A stretch of 64,000 nt of DNA, from positions 1 to 64,000 of the forward strand of contig NZ_JACHXP010000013.1 of assembly GCF_014192215.1 (NCBI RefSeq), in the 5' to 3' direction. The position numbers and the translations under genes are program-made. Source of the stretch: Halomonas cerina (GTDB taxonomy: Bacteria > Pseudomonadota > Gammaproteobacteria > Pseudomonadales > Halomonadaceae). Shown piece by piece: positions 8,139-16,815 of the stretch (its first letter is position 1; every line of letters starts with the position of its first letter). The notes under the pieces are model-generated. The model ran no database searches. It saw nothing but the letters and a program-made list of their open reading frames with translations, and was not told the origin of the DNA.

Positions 8139-9304
8139 CAGGCTGTCTCCAGGGCGAAGGGGGCACCATGCTCGGACCACTGGGCATCGGGGACGACGAC
8201 GATCTTGCCGAGGAAGTTGCTGCCACGATTGACGAAGTAGGTCTCGGCCCGGTGAAGGTCGGAGAGCTTGAAGGCCGCATGCAGCACCGGTTTTAGCTGA
8301 CCACCGCGGATCCACTCGACCAACTGCTCGGCCTCCTCGCGGGTGCCGTGGGAGACCCCGAAGATCTGCACCTGGTAGAGGTAGATGCGCGTCCACAGGA
8401 TCTCGGTGATGTTGCCGCCGCTGGCGCCGGCGATTGAAAGTCGCGGGTAGGTGGTACGGCGCTTCATGTCGAAGATCATGGCGTCGATAAAGCGATCGGT
8501 CATCTCGCCACCCACCAGGTCCATCACCGCATCGATGGGGGCATCGTCGGTCGCCGTGCGCACTCGCTCGACGAAGGTGGGAAGGTCACCGCGGTCGATC
8601 ACCGCCTCGGCGCCCAGCGCCAGCAAGGCATCGGCCTTGTCGGGCTGGCTGACGGCATAGGGAATGGCCCCGACGATGCGGCACAGCTGGATCAGCGCGG
8701 TGCCCACGCCACCACTGGCGCCGCTGACCAGCACCCGCTCGCCGGCGGCAACGTTCGCCGAGGTCATCATGTGATAGGCGGTCTGGTAGGAGCACATGCC
8801 CATGGCGGCGAGTTCGGCGTCATGCAGGTCCGGGTTGGGCACATGGTGGAACTGGTCGGACGGCACGGCGATGTACTCGGCAAAGCCGCCATCGGCGCCG
8901 TGACCGTAGTAGTCGGGCGTCAGATTGAGGTCGCGACGTGCATCCGGATAGAGGTTGAAGTCGAGTAACCCCCGCTCGCCGATTCGCGTGTCAGGCACGC
9001 CCTCGCCCACGGCCACCACTCGGCCGGCCACATCGGCCCCCTGGATGCGCGGAAAGGTCAGGGTCGGCTCACCGCCCATGGCGAAGGAGGCCACCTCGCC
9101 CTTCTTCGTGGGATAGAGCCCCTCGCGGGCCTTGCGGTCGGTATTGTTCTTGGCGGTGGCGGTCACCTGCACCAGCACCTCGCCGGCGCCCGGCCTCGGG
9201 GTGGGCACATCCTGGTGATACTCCAGCTTGTCGATGCCGCCATGCCCGGTCAGCAGCATGGCTGCCATGGTCTCGGGGATATCCGGATACCGTTCGGAAA
9301 CCAT
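8138..9304 (-). CDS. Zinc-independent MDR-type alcohol dehydrogenase / quinone oxidoreductase-like
   Basis: A 388-residue medium-chain dehydrogenase. It has the GroES-like N-terminal domain (LTFPRIQGADVAGRVVAVGEGV) and a Rossmann domain with VLVSGASGGVGTALIQLCRIVGA (about residues 190-212), which binds NAD(P)H. The catalytic-zinc cysteine and histidine of true alcohol dehydrogenases are not in the expected place, so a quinone- or enoyl-reductase type of reaction is more likely. ATG 9304 has AGGAGGTGG upstream. Its stop overlaps the start of the racemase-family gene, suggesting a two-step catabolic pair. Confidence 0.82.
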   Translation of the reverse strand: MVSERYPDIPETMAAMLLTGHGGIDKLEYHQDVPTPRPGAGEVLVQVTATAKNNTDRKAREGLYPTKKGEVASFAMGGEPTLTFPRIQGADVAGRVVAVGEGVPDTRIGERGLLDFNLYPDARRDLNLTPDYYGHGADGGFAEYIAVPSDQFHHVPNPDLHDAELAAMGMCSYQTAYHMMTSANVAAGERVLVSGASGGVGTALIQLCRIVGAIPYAVSQPDKADALLALGAEAVIDRGDLPTFVERVRTATDDAPIDAVMDLVGGEMTDRFIDAMIFDMKRRTTYPRLSIAGASGGNITEILWTRIYLYQVQIFGVSHGTREEAEQLVEWIRGGQLKPVLHAAFKLSDLHRAETYFVNRGSNFLGKIVVVPDAQWSEHGAPFALETA

Positions 9305-9432
9305 CTGCCACCTCCTCTTGCGGCTCACTGTCAGGGACGAAGATAGCAAACCCTGGCGTTGTCACGACAAGGAAATCGGCACGCTGGCGGCCGAACCGCA
9401 AGATCATGGCCTGCGGGCAGGCATGAATAATG

Positions 9433-9461
9433 TTGCACTGCACAAAAAGTCCTGCTATTGT
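9433..9461 (+). promoter_or_regulatory. Promoter of the phasin gene with TTGCA/TGCAA repeats
   Basis: A sigma70-like promoter, TTGCAC (9433-9438), 17-base spacer and TATTGT (9456-9461), precedes the phasin gene. Around it are TTGCACTGCA and TTGTGCAACGCA, TGC/GCA-rich repeats like those bound by PhaR repressors at phasin promoters in other PHA-storing bacteria. The PhaR assignment is inference; the repeat itself is seen. Confidence 0.5.
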
Positions 9462-9549
9462 GCAACGCAGCATAAGACGAAAGGCACCGCTGGCGCCGCC
9501 AGGGCCTTCGACATGCCACCATCCAGATAGCACCCGGGGAGGGTCAATC

Positions 9550-9957
9550 ATGCAAAAGTTCGATACCAAACAGCTTACCGATCAGTTCGAATCCATGTTC
9601 TTCGGTCCGGCACGTGCCTATGCGTCGCTGTCCGTGGACTACACCGAAAAGCTGGTCAATGCACAGCTCGAAGCCGGCAAGGCCTACACCGACACCGGCC
9701 TGGCACAGCTTCGCAACCTGCTGAGCGTCAAGGACGCCGAAGGCCTGCGTAGCTACCTGGAAGGTCAGCAGAAGGTTGCCAAGGACCTGACCGAGCGCCT
9801 GAAGGACGATGCCCAGAAGGTCGCGGCCCTGCAGCAGGACTTCGTCCAGCAGAGCCAGAAGCTGACCGAAGAAAGCGTCAAGCAGGGTCAGGAACTGACC
9901 AAGAAGAACGTCGAGCAGGTGAGCGAGACCGCCACCAAGGCCGCCAAGCAGGCCTGA
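9550..9957 (+). CDS. phaP: Phasin family protein
   Basis: A 135-residue, entirely helical protein with no cysteine or membrane segment. It starts MQKFDTKQLTDQFESMFFGPARAYASLSVDYTEKL and ends in a long charged amphipathic helix rich in Lys, Gln and Glu. This matches the TIGR01841-type phasins, which coat polyhydroxyalkanoate granules and control their size. GGGAGGG is the ribosome site. It has its own promoter and a strong terminator, so it is a single-gene unit. The amphipathic C-terminal repeats are typical of granule-surface or PhaR-interacting segments. Confidence 0.85.
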   Translation: MQKFDTKQLTDQFESMFFGPARAYASLSVDYTEKLVNAQLEAGKAYTDTGLAQLRNLLSVKDAEGLRSYLEGQQKVAKDLTERLKDDAQKVAALQQDFVQQSQKLTEESVKQGQELTKKNVEQVSETATKAAKQA

Positions 9958-9996
9958 TCCGAGGCCGGCGCCGCCGGCCTTCCGAGACGGCCTGAA

Positions 9997-10036
9997 CCAG
10001 GGCCGCCGATCACCGATCGGCGGCCCTGGTTTTTTT
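9997..10036 (+). terminator. Rho-independent terminator after phasin gene
   Basis: A 14-bp perfect stem (CCAGGGCCGCCGAT, 9997-10010, with its complement at 10016-10029) and a short loop are followed by a run of seven T residues. It lies about 40 bases after the phasin stop codon. Confidence 0.9.
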
Positions 10037-10110
10037 GGTAGCCTCCTCGGCGCCGAGGGCACAGCGATATGCTATGGTGCCACGCATCCACGCTTGAGCA
10101 CGAGGTCGAC

Positions 10111-10524
10111 ATGCTGACCATCTCCAATACCGTGGAACTGGGCGATTGGGAAATCGACATCAGCCAGATCCGCGCCCAGGGGGCCGGTGGCCAAAACGTC
10201 AACAAGGTGGCCAGCGCCGTGCACCTGCGCTTCGACATCCCTCGCTCCAGCCTGCCGCCCTTCTACAAGGAGCGCCTGATGCGCCTGACCGATCAGCGCA
10301 TCAGCAAGGAGGGGGTGGTGATCATCAAGGCACAGCGCTACCGCACCCTGGAGCAGAACAAGGAAGACGCCCTGGAACGCCTGCGGGAGCTGATCCGCCA
10401 GGCGGTAAAACAACACAAGGTGCGCAAGTCCACCCGTCCCACCCGGAGCGCCAAGCGACGCCGGGTGGACAACAAAACCCGCAAGGGACGGACCAAGGCG
10501 TTGCGCGGTAAGGTGACGCCGTGA
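10111..10524 (+). CDS. arfB: Alternative ribosome-rescue factor ArfB (YaeJ)
   Basis: A 137-residue protein with the release-factor GGQ motif in RAQGAGGQNVNKV (GGQ at 26-28), which hydrolyses peptidyl-tRNA on stalled ribosomes. The C-terminus is a long basic tail rich in Lys and Arg (RKSTRPTRSAKRRRVDNKTRKG), as needed to enter the empty mRNA channel; these two parts together distinguish ArfB from true release factors. ATG 10111 has GAGG upstream. The stop codon overlaps the GTG start of the next gene (GTGA), so the pair is coupled. Confidence 0.93.
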   Translation: MLTISNTVELGDWEIDISQIRAQGAGGQNVNKVASAVHLRFDIPRSSLPPFYKERLMRLTDQRISKEGVVIIKAQRYRTLEQNKEDALERLRELIRQAVKQHKVRKSTRPTRSAKRRRVDNKTRKGRTKALRGKVTP

Positions 10525-11528
10525 ACCGGCCATCCCCCGCCTCGCGACCGCGCCATCTGGCCCTGGAACGGCTGCACCTCGCCTGGGACCTGCTGATCCT
10601 CTGTCTGGTGGTGGTCAACCTGGCCCTGCTGCTGTTCGACAGCCTGTTCCTGCTGCCCCCGCTGAATGCCGCCTTCGAGGCCTTGTCGCCGACCCTGCAC
10701 GGTGCCTACGATCGCTATATCCATGCCCACTTCATCGCCATCGACTTGGCCTTCGTCAGCGTCTTCCTGCTCGATGTGCTGCTGGGCTGGGCGGTGGCCA
10801 TTGCCGAGCACCGCTATCATCGCTGGTTCTTCTACCCCTTCGTGCACTGGTACGACGTGCTCGGCTGCATTCCCCTGGGCGGCTTCCGGCTGCTGCGCAT
10901 CCTGCGTGCCATCTCGTTGCTGCATCGCCTGCAGCGCATGGGACTGATCGATGTCCGCCGCTGGCGGCTGTATGCCATCTTCGCCAAGTACTACGACATC
11001 CTGCTGGAGGAACTCTCCGACCGCATCGCCATCCGGCTGCTCGACAACGTCCAGGATCAAGTGCGTTCCAGCGACTCGCTCTCCCGACGACTCATCGATG
11101 ATGTGGTCATGCCTCGCAAGCAGCAGCTGATCAGTGAGGTGACCCGCCGTCTGGAGGACATGGCCGGCAGCGCCTATGCCAGCAACCGCGCCGACCTGAT
11201 GCGCTACGTGAGTGCCCTGGTCGGTCGCACCCTGGCCGAGAGCCCCGAGATACGCCGCCTGAAGCGGCTACCCATGGGCAGCCAAGTGGCGAAAGGCCTG
11301 GACGAGGCGCTCCGTGATCTGGCTTGCCGACTGGTCGACGAGGCCGTGGAGGGCATGCGTGCCCTCGAGTTCACCGCCCTCATGGAGCACCTGACCGAGA
11401 GCGGCTTCGATGCCTGGGTGCGGGTCGACAAGCACACCGACCGGGTGACCGAACAGGTGCTGGTCGACATGCTCGAGATGCTCAAGGAACAGGTCGCGGT
11501 CAAGCAGTGGCGGGATCGCTACGAGTGA
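10521..11528 (+). CDS. Voltage-sensor-like (ion transporter) membrane protein
   Basis: This 335-residue protein has two long hydrophobic helices (about residues 20-45 and 70-95), then a segment WYDVLGCIPLGGFRLLRILRAISLLHRLQR. There, arginines recur every third residue, like the S3-S4 voltage sensor of ion channels. No pore helix or selectivity filter follows; instead there is a soluble alpha-helical domain of about 180 residues. It resembles proteins often labelled ion transporter in gammaproteobacteria. Starts with GTG overlapping the arfB stop. Function unknown; voltage or membrane-state sensing is inference. Confidence 0.65.
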   Translation: MNRPSPASRPRHLALERLHLAWDLLILCLVVVNLALLLFDSLFLLPPLNAAFEALSPTLHGAYDRYIHAHFIAIDLAFVSVFLLDVLLGWAVAIAEHRYHRWFFYPFVHWYDVLGCIPLGGFRLLRILRAISLLHRLQRMGLIDVRRWRLYAIFAKYYDILLEELSDRIAIRLLDNVQDQVRSSDSLSRRLIDDVVMPRKQQLISEVTRRLEDMAGSAYASNRADLMRYVSALVGRTLAESPEIRRLKRLPMGSQVAKGLDEALRDLACRLVDEAVEGMRALEFTALMEHLTESGFDAWVRVDKHTDRVTEQVLVDMLEMLKEQVAVKQWRDRYE

Positions 11529-11602
11529 CATATCGCGCCCGCCGGCCGTCGCCATGGGAGTGCCGTCGCTGCTCGACCCGCGACTGGCCGGATCGGCCTG
11601 GG

Positions 11603-12838
11603 TCAGTGGCGTTTGACCCGCCAGATTCGCCAGGCCAGGAGGCCGATGATCAGCACGGCCAGCGGGCCGAACACCGCCGTGGCCAGCCACGGCTCCAGCG
11701 GCATGCCGAGCGCCTCCAGGCTTCCCAGGGCCAGCTTGATCAGGCTGAAGAGGTAGTAGCTGATGACGATGATCGACAGGCCCTCGACGGCCTTCTGGAT
11801 CTTCAGCTGGCTGCTGGTGCGCTCGTTGAGACTCTTGAGCATGGTCGCGTTCTGTTCCTCGATCTCCACCTGGGCGCGGGTCCGCAACAGATCGTTGAGG
11901 CGGGCGACACTGTGGGCAAGACGCTCCTGGCGACGATCGATGGCCGCACAGTAGCGCACCGTGGGCAGGAAACGACGCATCAGGAAGGTACCGAGCCGCT
12001 GGCAGTCGCCCACCCGGGTCTCGCGCAGTTCCTCGATCCGGGCGAAGACGATCTTGGCGTAGGCCTCGGTGGCGCCGAAGCGGTGCCGGCTGCGGGCCCC
12101 GCTGCGCTCGAGCCGCGCCGAGAGCGAGGCGATGGCCGCCAGCAGCGGGCGCGGCCCCTCGGGATGATCCTCGGCGTTGCGATCGGAGAGCTCGCCGAGC
12201 TCCGCCTCGAAGCCCGCCAGCTCACCGCCCAGGACCTTGGCCTGGGGCAGCGCCAGCGATGCCATCATGCGATAGGTCTCGATCTCCAGCAGCCGCCGGG
12301 CCATGCGTCCCAGGCGGAAGTCGTTGAGAGCCCGATTGACGATTAGCAGCCGGTTGATCCCCCGCTCGTCCAGGCGGAAGTCGCTCCATACCGTGGCGTC
12401 GCCGTCGCCGATGCGCGAGCCGGCGGGATCACGGAAGCCGTAGGGGGCGGTGTCGCCGGCCCACTTCGCCTCGGTCTCGACCAGAATCAGGGAGGCGTTG
12501 ATCAGGGCCTCCCGGTGGGTCTCGGCGATCTCGGCCAGCCGTGGCGGAGGCGCGGGCCAGGTCTCGTCGCTGTCCCGCCGGGGCACCATCAGGGTAAGGG
12601 TGAAGAACTCCGTGTGACGCTCCCACTTCAGCACCTGGCCGTCCTCGAGGGTGAGGATGCCCTGCACGGCATCGGGGCCCAGGGAGGTGCCGGCCAGCTC
12701 GCAGAGACGCTGGACGATGCCGTCGCAGACGCCGTTGGTGTCGAGGAAGGCATAATGGTGAAGGTGAGCCGGCCCCGCGAAGTAGATCGAGGGCCGGGCA
12801 TGGAGCTCGTTGTGCAGCTGTTCTCGCTGAGGGTGCAT
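11603..12838 (-). CDS. DUF3422 family membrane protein
   Basis: The 411-residue product begins MHPQREQLHNELHARPS, contains WERHTEFFTLTLM and ends with two transmembrane helices (about residues 345-365 and 377-402) before a basic tail. That head and tail pattern is typical of DUF3422 proteins, which have a cytoplasmic N-terminal domain and a C-terminal membrane anchor and whose role is unknown. The central region (about 190-340) is helical and may form a coiled coil. No good ribosome site precedes the ATG at 12838, though the N-terminus fits the family start. It is co-directional with the CorA gene, 86 bases downstream of its stop. Confidence 0.8.
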   Translation of the reverse strand: MHPQREQLHNELHARPSIYFAGPAHLHHYAFLDTNGVCDGIVQRLCELAGTSLGPDAVQGILTLEDGQVLKWERHTEFFTLTLMVPRRDSDETWPAPPPRLAEIAETHREALINASLILVETEAKWAGDTAPYGFRDPAGSRIGDGDATVWSDFRLDERGINRLLIVNRALNDFRLGRMARRLLEIETYRMMASLALPQAKVLGGELAGFEAELGELSDRNAEDHPEGPRPLLAAIASLSARLERSGARSRHRFGATEAYAKIVFARIEELRETRVGDCQRLGTFLMRRFLPTVRYCAAIDRRQERLAHSVARLNDLLRTRAQVEIEEQNATMLKSLNERTSSQLKIQKAVEGLSIIVISYYLFSLIKLALGSLEALGMPLEPWLATAVFGPLAVLIIGLLAWRIWRVKRH

Positions 12839-12924
12839 GTCGGTGTGCCTGGTGAAGAGAAGGAGGCCTTCGAGACTAAAGTCTGACCCTTGTCAGGCCA
12901 ATCGTGAGCCGTCAACGGTATCGC

Positions 12925-13893
12925 CTACAGCCACTTCTTGCGCCGGAACAGCCACAGCAGGCCAAGGCCGATGGTGAGCATCACCGCCAGCACGAGGAAG
13001 TAGCCATGGCGATAGGCGAGCTCGGGCATGTGGGCGAAGTTCATGCCGTAGATGCCGGCGATGAAGGTCAGCGGCACGAAGATGGCGGTGATCACGGTGA
13101 GCACCCGCATGGTGCGGTTGAGCTGGTGCGAGGAGAGTGAGATGTAGCCGTCCACCAGGTCACCGCAGATCGCGTAGTACATCTGGGTGAGGCTGTGCAA
13201 GCGCTCGAAACGCTCGTGCACGTCGTTGATGGCGTGCAGGGTGTCCTCGTCTGCTCGGGGGAGGTGCGCGTAGTCGTAGGCGGTCAGCTCCTGGGTGATC
13301 CCGACATGGTAGTTGAAGATCCGGCGCATCTTGACCAGCCGCGAACGAAAGGCGATGACCCGACGCATCAGGGCATCGCTGCCGTCCTCCATCAGCGCAT
13401 CTTCCAGGTCGCTGAGCGCGTTCTCGAACTCCAGCAGGCTATCCAGGTAGTAGCCGGCGGAGGCGTACATGACCCGCAGCGCCACGTGTTCGGGCGAGCG
13501 CTTGAGCAGGGTGCTACCTTCGTGCTCCCTGAGACGATCGATACTCATCGCCAGCCCCGGGTGCAGGCTGATCAGGAAGCATTCGCCGAGGAGGAAGGCG
13601 ATCTGCTGGGGCACGTAGTTGAGCTCGGCATCGAAGGAGGAGATGCCGCGATAAAGGATCAGGGTGTGATCCTCGAACTCCTCGATCTTCGGCGGATGGC
13701 GTTCCCGCTGGGCATCGTCGATGGCCAGGGGATGGCAATCGAAGGCCTCGAGCATTGCTCGCTCCTCGGCCATGGACTCGCCCTGTAGATCGATCCAGAT
13801 GTGGCTCTGCGGCGCCTCGCGCCAGCGCACGAACAGCTCCTGGCCGCCATGCGTGACCCGGCCATCGGCCTCCACCAGCAGGGTACGTATCAT
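12925..13893 (-). CDS. CorA-family divalent metal transporter (ZntB-like)
   Basis: A 322-residue protein with a large cytoplasmic N-terminal domain and two C-terminal membrane helices separated by the CorA signature YGMNF (GMN at about 283-285), which forms the pore selectivity loop. The protein ends in FRRKKWL, the basic C-terminal tail typical of the family. Segments HPLAIDDAQRERHPPKIEEF and LILYRGI resemble ZntB/CorA homologues. It transports Mg2+, Co2+ or Zn2+; ZntB-type is favoured by overall look, but substrate cannot be decided. ATG 13893 has AAGGATGA upstream; the longer 13938 start lacks a site. Confidence 0.85.
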   Translation of the reverse strand: MIRTLLVEADGRVTHGGQELFVRWREAPQSHIWIDLQGESMAEERAMLEAFDCHPLAIDDAQRERHPPKIEEFEDHTLILYRGISSFDAELNYVPQQIAFLLGECFLISLHPGLAMSIDRLREHEGSTLLKRSPEHVALRVMYASAGYYLDSLLEFENALSDLEDALMEDGSDALMRRVIAFRSRLVKMRRIFNYHVGITQELTAYDYAHLPRADEDTLHAINDVHERFERLHSLTQMYYAICGDLVDGYISLSSHQLNRTMRVLTVITAIFVPLTFIAGIYGMNFAHMPELAYRHGYFLVLAVMLTIGLGLLWLFRRKKWL

Positions 13894-13982
13894 CGTGGGG
13901 TCATCCTTTTCCGAGGGCGTGGCCGCATGATGCGACAAGCGGGCGGCACCCGTTCAGCCTCACCGGCCCGCCAGGCTCGGGA

Positions 13983-14696
13983 TCAGCTTTCGGCCTCATG
14001 AGCTGCACGCAGGCGATAGAACTCGGCGACCACGTCCTCCATCGCCTCGGGGTCGTAGTCGCACAGACCACTGACCACCAGCTTCTTGGAGCCGATGCCG
14101 ATCTCCTCTCCCTCCGCGGTGATGCGAAACTCCAGCAGCACCTCGCCACGCTTCCCGGCCACCTCGAGCGAGGAGTCGGCCAGCTCCAGTCGGGGAGCCA
14201 CGCCGTCCAAGCGCGTCAGGGAAAAACCCATGCTGTCGTAGATGACCAAGGGGCGACGCGGATTGAACATCACCCGCTGTTCTTCCATCAACGGCTTGAG
14301 ATAGTGGGGGAAGTTCTTGCCGGAGAAGGCGACGTAGCAGCGGGTGAAGGCCTCCACCACGGCCTCGTCGCGGGTCATCTCACCGCGACGCTGGACCTCG
14401 AGGTAGCACTTGCCGTGATCGTCACGGACCCGGATGAGGCCGTCCTCCTCCTCCCGGAAGGCCAGCGGCGTGCCGTCCCCCACCATGCTCAGGAAACGGA
14501 AGCTCATGTGCTGCGACAGGCCGAAGCGGGCCAGCACCAAGGCGAACAGCAGATCGCCGGGAACACAGAAGCGGCGGGCGTCCGGATTGTGGATGGGATT
14601 GAAATCACCGGCGACACGCTTGGCGAAACGGCTGGCCTGATCCGCGGAAACACGGATCCAGGTCCCCGTGCGCGTGTGAAATTCATCGAGAAACAT
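13983..14696 (-). CDS. DUF3581 protein, MaoC-like hot-dog fold
   Basis: The 237-residue protein contains GDFNPIHNPDARRFCVPGDLLFALVLARFGLS, very close to the hydratase-2/MaoC signature (D-x-N-P-x-H followed by G-x-L), which carries the catalytic Asp and His of enoyl-CoA hydratases. The rest resembles DUF3581 proteins of marine gammaproteobacteria. An acyl-CoA or acyl-ACP substrate is likely but unproven. Ribosome site before 14696 is weak. It is divergent from nhaD with a 265-base shared upstream region. Confidence 0.72.
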   Translation of the reverse strand: MFLDEFHTRTGTWIRVSADQASRFAKRVAGDFNPIHNPDARRFCVPGDLLFALVLARFGLSQHMSFRFLSMVGDGTPLAFREEEDGLIRVRDDHGKCYLEVQRRGEMTRDEAVVEAFTRCYVAFSGKNFPHYLKPLMEEQRVMFNPRRPLVIYDSMGFSLTRLDGVAPRLELADSSLEVAGKRGEVLLEFRITAEGEEIGIGSKKLVVSGLCDYDPEAMEDVVAEFYRLRAAHEAES

Positions 14697-14961
14697 GCGT
14701 CGTGTGCCTGCCCTGAGTCGTTGCTGATCCTTAAGCCCGGAATGAGCCGGAAGGGGCAGATGATGCCATAAAAACTTCCCGGGTGGGGTTTCCCTCACCC
14801 CCTGGATGTCCGGGGTCAACCCCCGTCACCCGAGGCACTCTCCTACGAAAGGGGCATGCCAGAGAGAGGCACCCGCCATACGGCAGTGCAGCATAGCGTG
14901 GTAGAATCCGTTGGCTTTCCAACCCTTTCCCTCCACCTCCTATTTCAGGATGACTCCAGCC

Positions 14962-16446
14962 ATGCTGACCACCTGTCGATCCACCTGCCCGCCACGGCAT
15001 GCTGCCCGATGGCCGGGCATCGTCGTGCTTTTCACCCTGACATTGCTCTTCAGCGGCACCGCCCATGCGGTAACCGGCGAGCTCGACCTGACTGGCTCCT
15101 TCGTGGGCCTGTTGGCCGTTGCCGTCTTCGTGCTGGCCTATGCCCTGGTCATGGCCGAAGAGAAGATCCACATGCGCAAGTCCAAGCCGGTACTGGTCGC
15201 CGCCGGCATCATCTGGGCCCTGATCGGCTGGGTCTACGTCAAGTCGGGCATGCCGGCCGAGTCGGAGCACGCCTTCCGTGTGACCCTGCTCGAGTTCACG
15301 GAACTGATGCTATTCTTGCTGGTGGCGATGACCTACATCAACGCCATGGACGAGCGTCGGGTGTTCGATGCCCTGCGCTCATGGATGGTCCGCAAGGGCT
15401 TCAGCTACCGGCAGCTCTTCTGGATCACCGGCCTGCTAGCCTTCGTGATCTCGCCAATCGCCGACAACCTGACCACCGCCCTGCTGATGTGCGCCGTGAT
15501 CACCAAGGTGGCCGAAGGCGACAAGCGCTTCATCAACCTGGCCTGCATTAACATCGTGGTAGCGGCCAACGCCGGCGGTGCCTTCAGCCCCTTCGGCGAT
15601 ATCACCACGCTGATGGTCTGGCAGGCCGGTCTGATCGAGTTCCAGGAGTTCTTCGAGCTGTTCGTTCCCTCTCTGGTCAACTTCCTGATCCCGGCCGTGT
15701 TGATGAGCGCCTTCATCAAGAACCGTTATCCCGACAGCGTGGAGGAGGATGTCTACCTCAAGCGCGGCGCCCGGCGCATCATCGGGCTGTTCCTGCTGAC
15801 CGTGGCCACCGCCGTGGCCTGCCACGTCCTGCTGCACCTGCCGCCGGTGCTGGGCATGATGACGGGCCTTGGCTATCTGCAGTTCTTCGGCTACTACCTG
15901 CGCCAGAGCCTGCCGCGCTCGCTGGAGCGCAAGCGGAGCCGCTACACCCAGCGCGGCGACTGGAAGAAGCTCGAGCAGCTCGGCAGCGTGGTGCCCTTCG
16001 ACGTCTTCAATCGTGTGGCACGGGCCGAGTGGGACACCCTGCTGTTCTTCTACGGCGTGGTGATGTGCGTCGGCGGCCTCGGGTTCATGGGCTATCTCGG
16101 CATGCTCTCCGAGTTGCTGTATACCGGCTGGAACGCCACTTGGGCCAACATCGCCCTCGGGGTGATCTCGGCCGTCGTGGACAACATCCCGGTGATGTTC
16201 GCCGTGCTGACCATGGAGCCCGACATGTCCCACGGTCACTGGCTGCTGATCACCCTGACGGCCGGCGTGGGAGGCAGCCTGCTGTCGATCGGCTCCGCGG
16301 CCGGGGTCGCGCTGATGGGCCAGGCCCGTGGCAACTATACCTTCATGGGCCACCTGCGCTGGAGCCCGGTGATCGCCCTGGGCTATGCTGCCAGCGTGGC
16401 GACCCACCTGTGGCTCAATGCCGGCAGCTTCGCTCTGCACGGCTGA
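14962..16446 (+). CDS. nhaD: Na+/H+ antiporter NhaD
   Basis: A 494-residue polytopic protein that expels Na+ (or Li+) in exchange for protons, an important function at high salt and alkaline pH. There are about 12 hydrophobic segments. Conserved NhaD-like stretches include SPIADNLTTALLMCAVITKVAEGDKRFI and NAGGAFSPFGDITTLMVWQAG in the first half, and ISAVVDNIPVMFAVLTM and GGSLLSIGSAAGVALMGQARG in the second, matching the inverted repeats of the IT superfamily with charged residues in the membrane. An N-terminal signal-like segment ending GTAHA precedes the first helix. ATG 14962 has AGGATGA upstream; ATG 14950 is a possible alternative. Confidence 0.92.
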   Translation: MLTTCRSTCPPRHAARWPGIVVLFTLTLLFSGTAHAVTGELDLTGSFVGLLAVAVFVLAYALVMAEEKIHMRKSKPVLVAAGIIWALIGWVYVKSGMPAESEHAFRVTLLEFTELMLFLLVAMTYINAMDERRVFDALRSWMVRKGFSYRQLFWITGLLAFVISPIADNLTTALLMCAVITKVAEGDKRFINLACINIVVAANAGGAFSPFGDITTLMVWQAGLIEFQEFFELFVPSLVNFLIPAVLMSAFIKNRYPDSVEEDVYLKRGARRIIGLFLLTVATAVACHVLLHLPPVLGMMTGLGYLQFFGYYLRQSLPRSLERKRSRYTQRGDWKKLEQLGSVVPFDVFNRVARAEWDTLLFFYGVVMCVGGLGFMGYLGMLSELLYTGWNATWANIALGVISAVVDNIPVMFAVLTMEPDMSHGHWLLITLTAGVGGSLLSIGSAAGVALMGQARGNYTFMGHLRWSPVIALGYAASVATHLWLNAGSFALHG

Positions 16447-16454
16447 GGTCCCTT

Positions 16455-16479
16455 GCCCGGCGGCCGATGGCCGCCGGGC
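16455..16479 (+). terminator. GC-rich hairpin after nhaD
   Basis: An 11-bp perfect stem (GCCCGGCGGCC at 16455-16465, complement at 16469-16479) with a 3-base loop lies 9 bases after nhaD. No T-run follows, so termination would be inefficient or rho-assisted. Confidence 0.5.
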
Positions 16480-16815
16480 CTCCCGCCTGCGTTCCCCCCG
16501 CCTGTAAATTGCCTCGAAGTGATGTAGCTTATAAGAATGACTTGTGCCGTTATGGCACAATGGCAATCTTGATGTACACCTGGTCACGGCAATACGCATC
16601 GAGAGCATAACAATATCATGCCCGCTTCGGGCCGCAGGGAGGCTACGTCATCGACTCATACACGCCTGATGTGCAGCGACCTTCTGCACCGTGCATGAAC
16701 CTGACGTTCACCGGACAACGGGGGCACACGCTCCGATGTGCCTGCTTGTCATGAACCGCTCCAGCTCTCCGAGGGGGGGTGGCGACCTCTTGTGTGACGC
16801 GTGGAGGTATGACGC
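16480..16815. other. Gene-free upstream region of the sensor cluster
   Basis: About 336 bases without a convincing gene. It contains a perfect inverted repeat TTGTGCC-gttat-GGCACAA (16542-16560), a likely operator or short hairpin. The last part holds the ribosome site GGAGGT at about 16803 for the next gene. No convincing -35/-10 pair could be assigned. Confidence 0.5.

Noticed and set aside
16550-16575. Possible sigma54 promoter (GGCAC ... GGCAA)
   Set aside because: The spacing between the GG and GC elements is 7 bases instead of the required 10.
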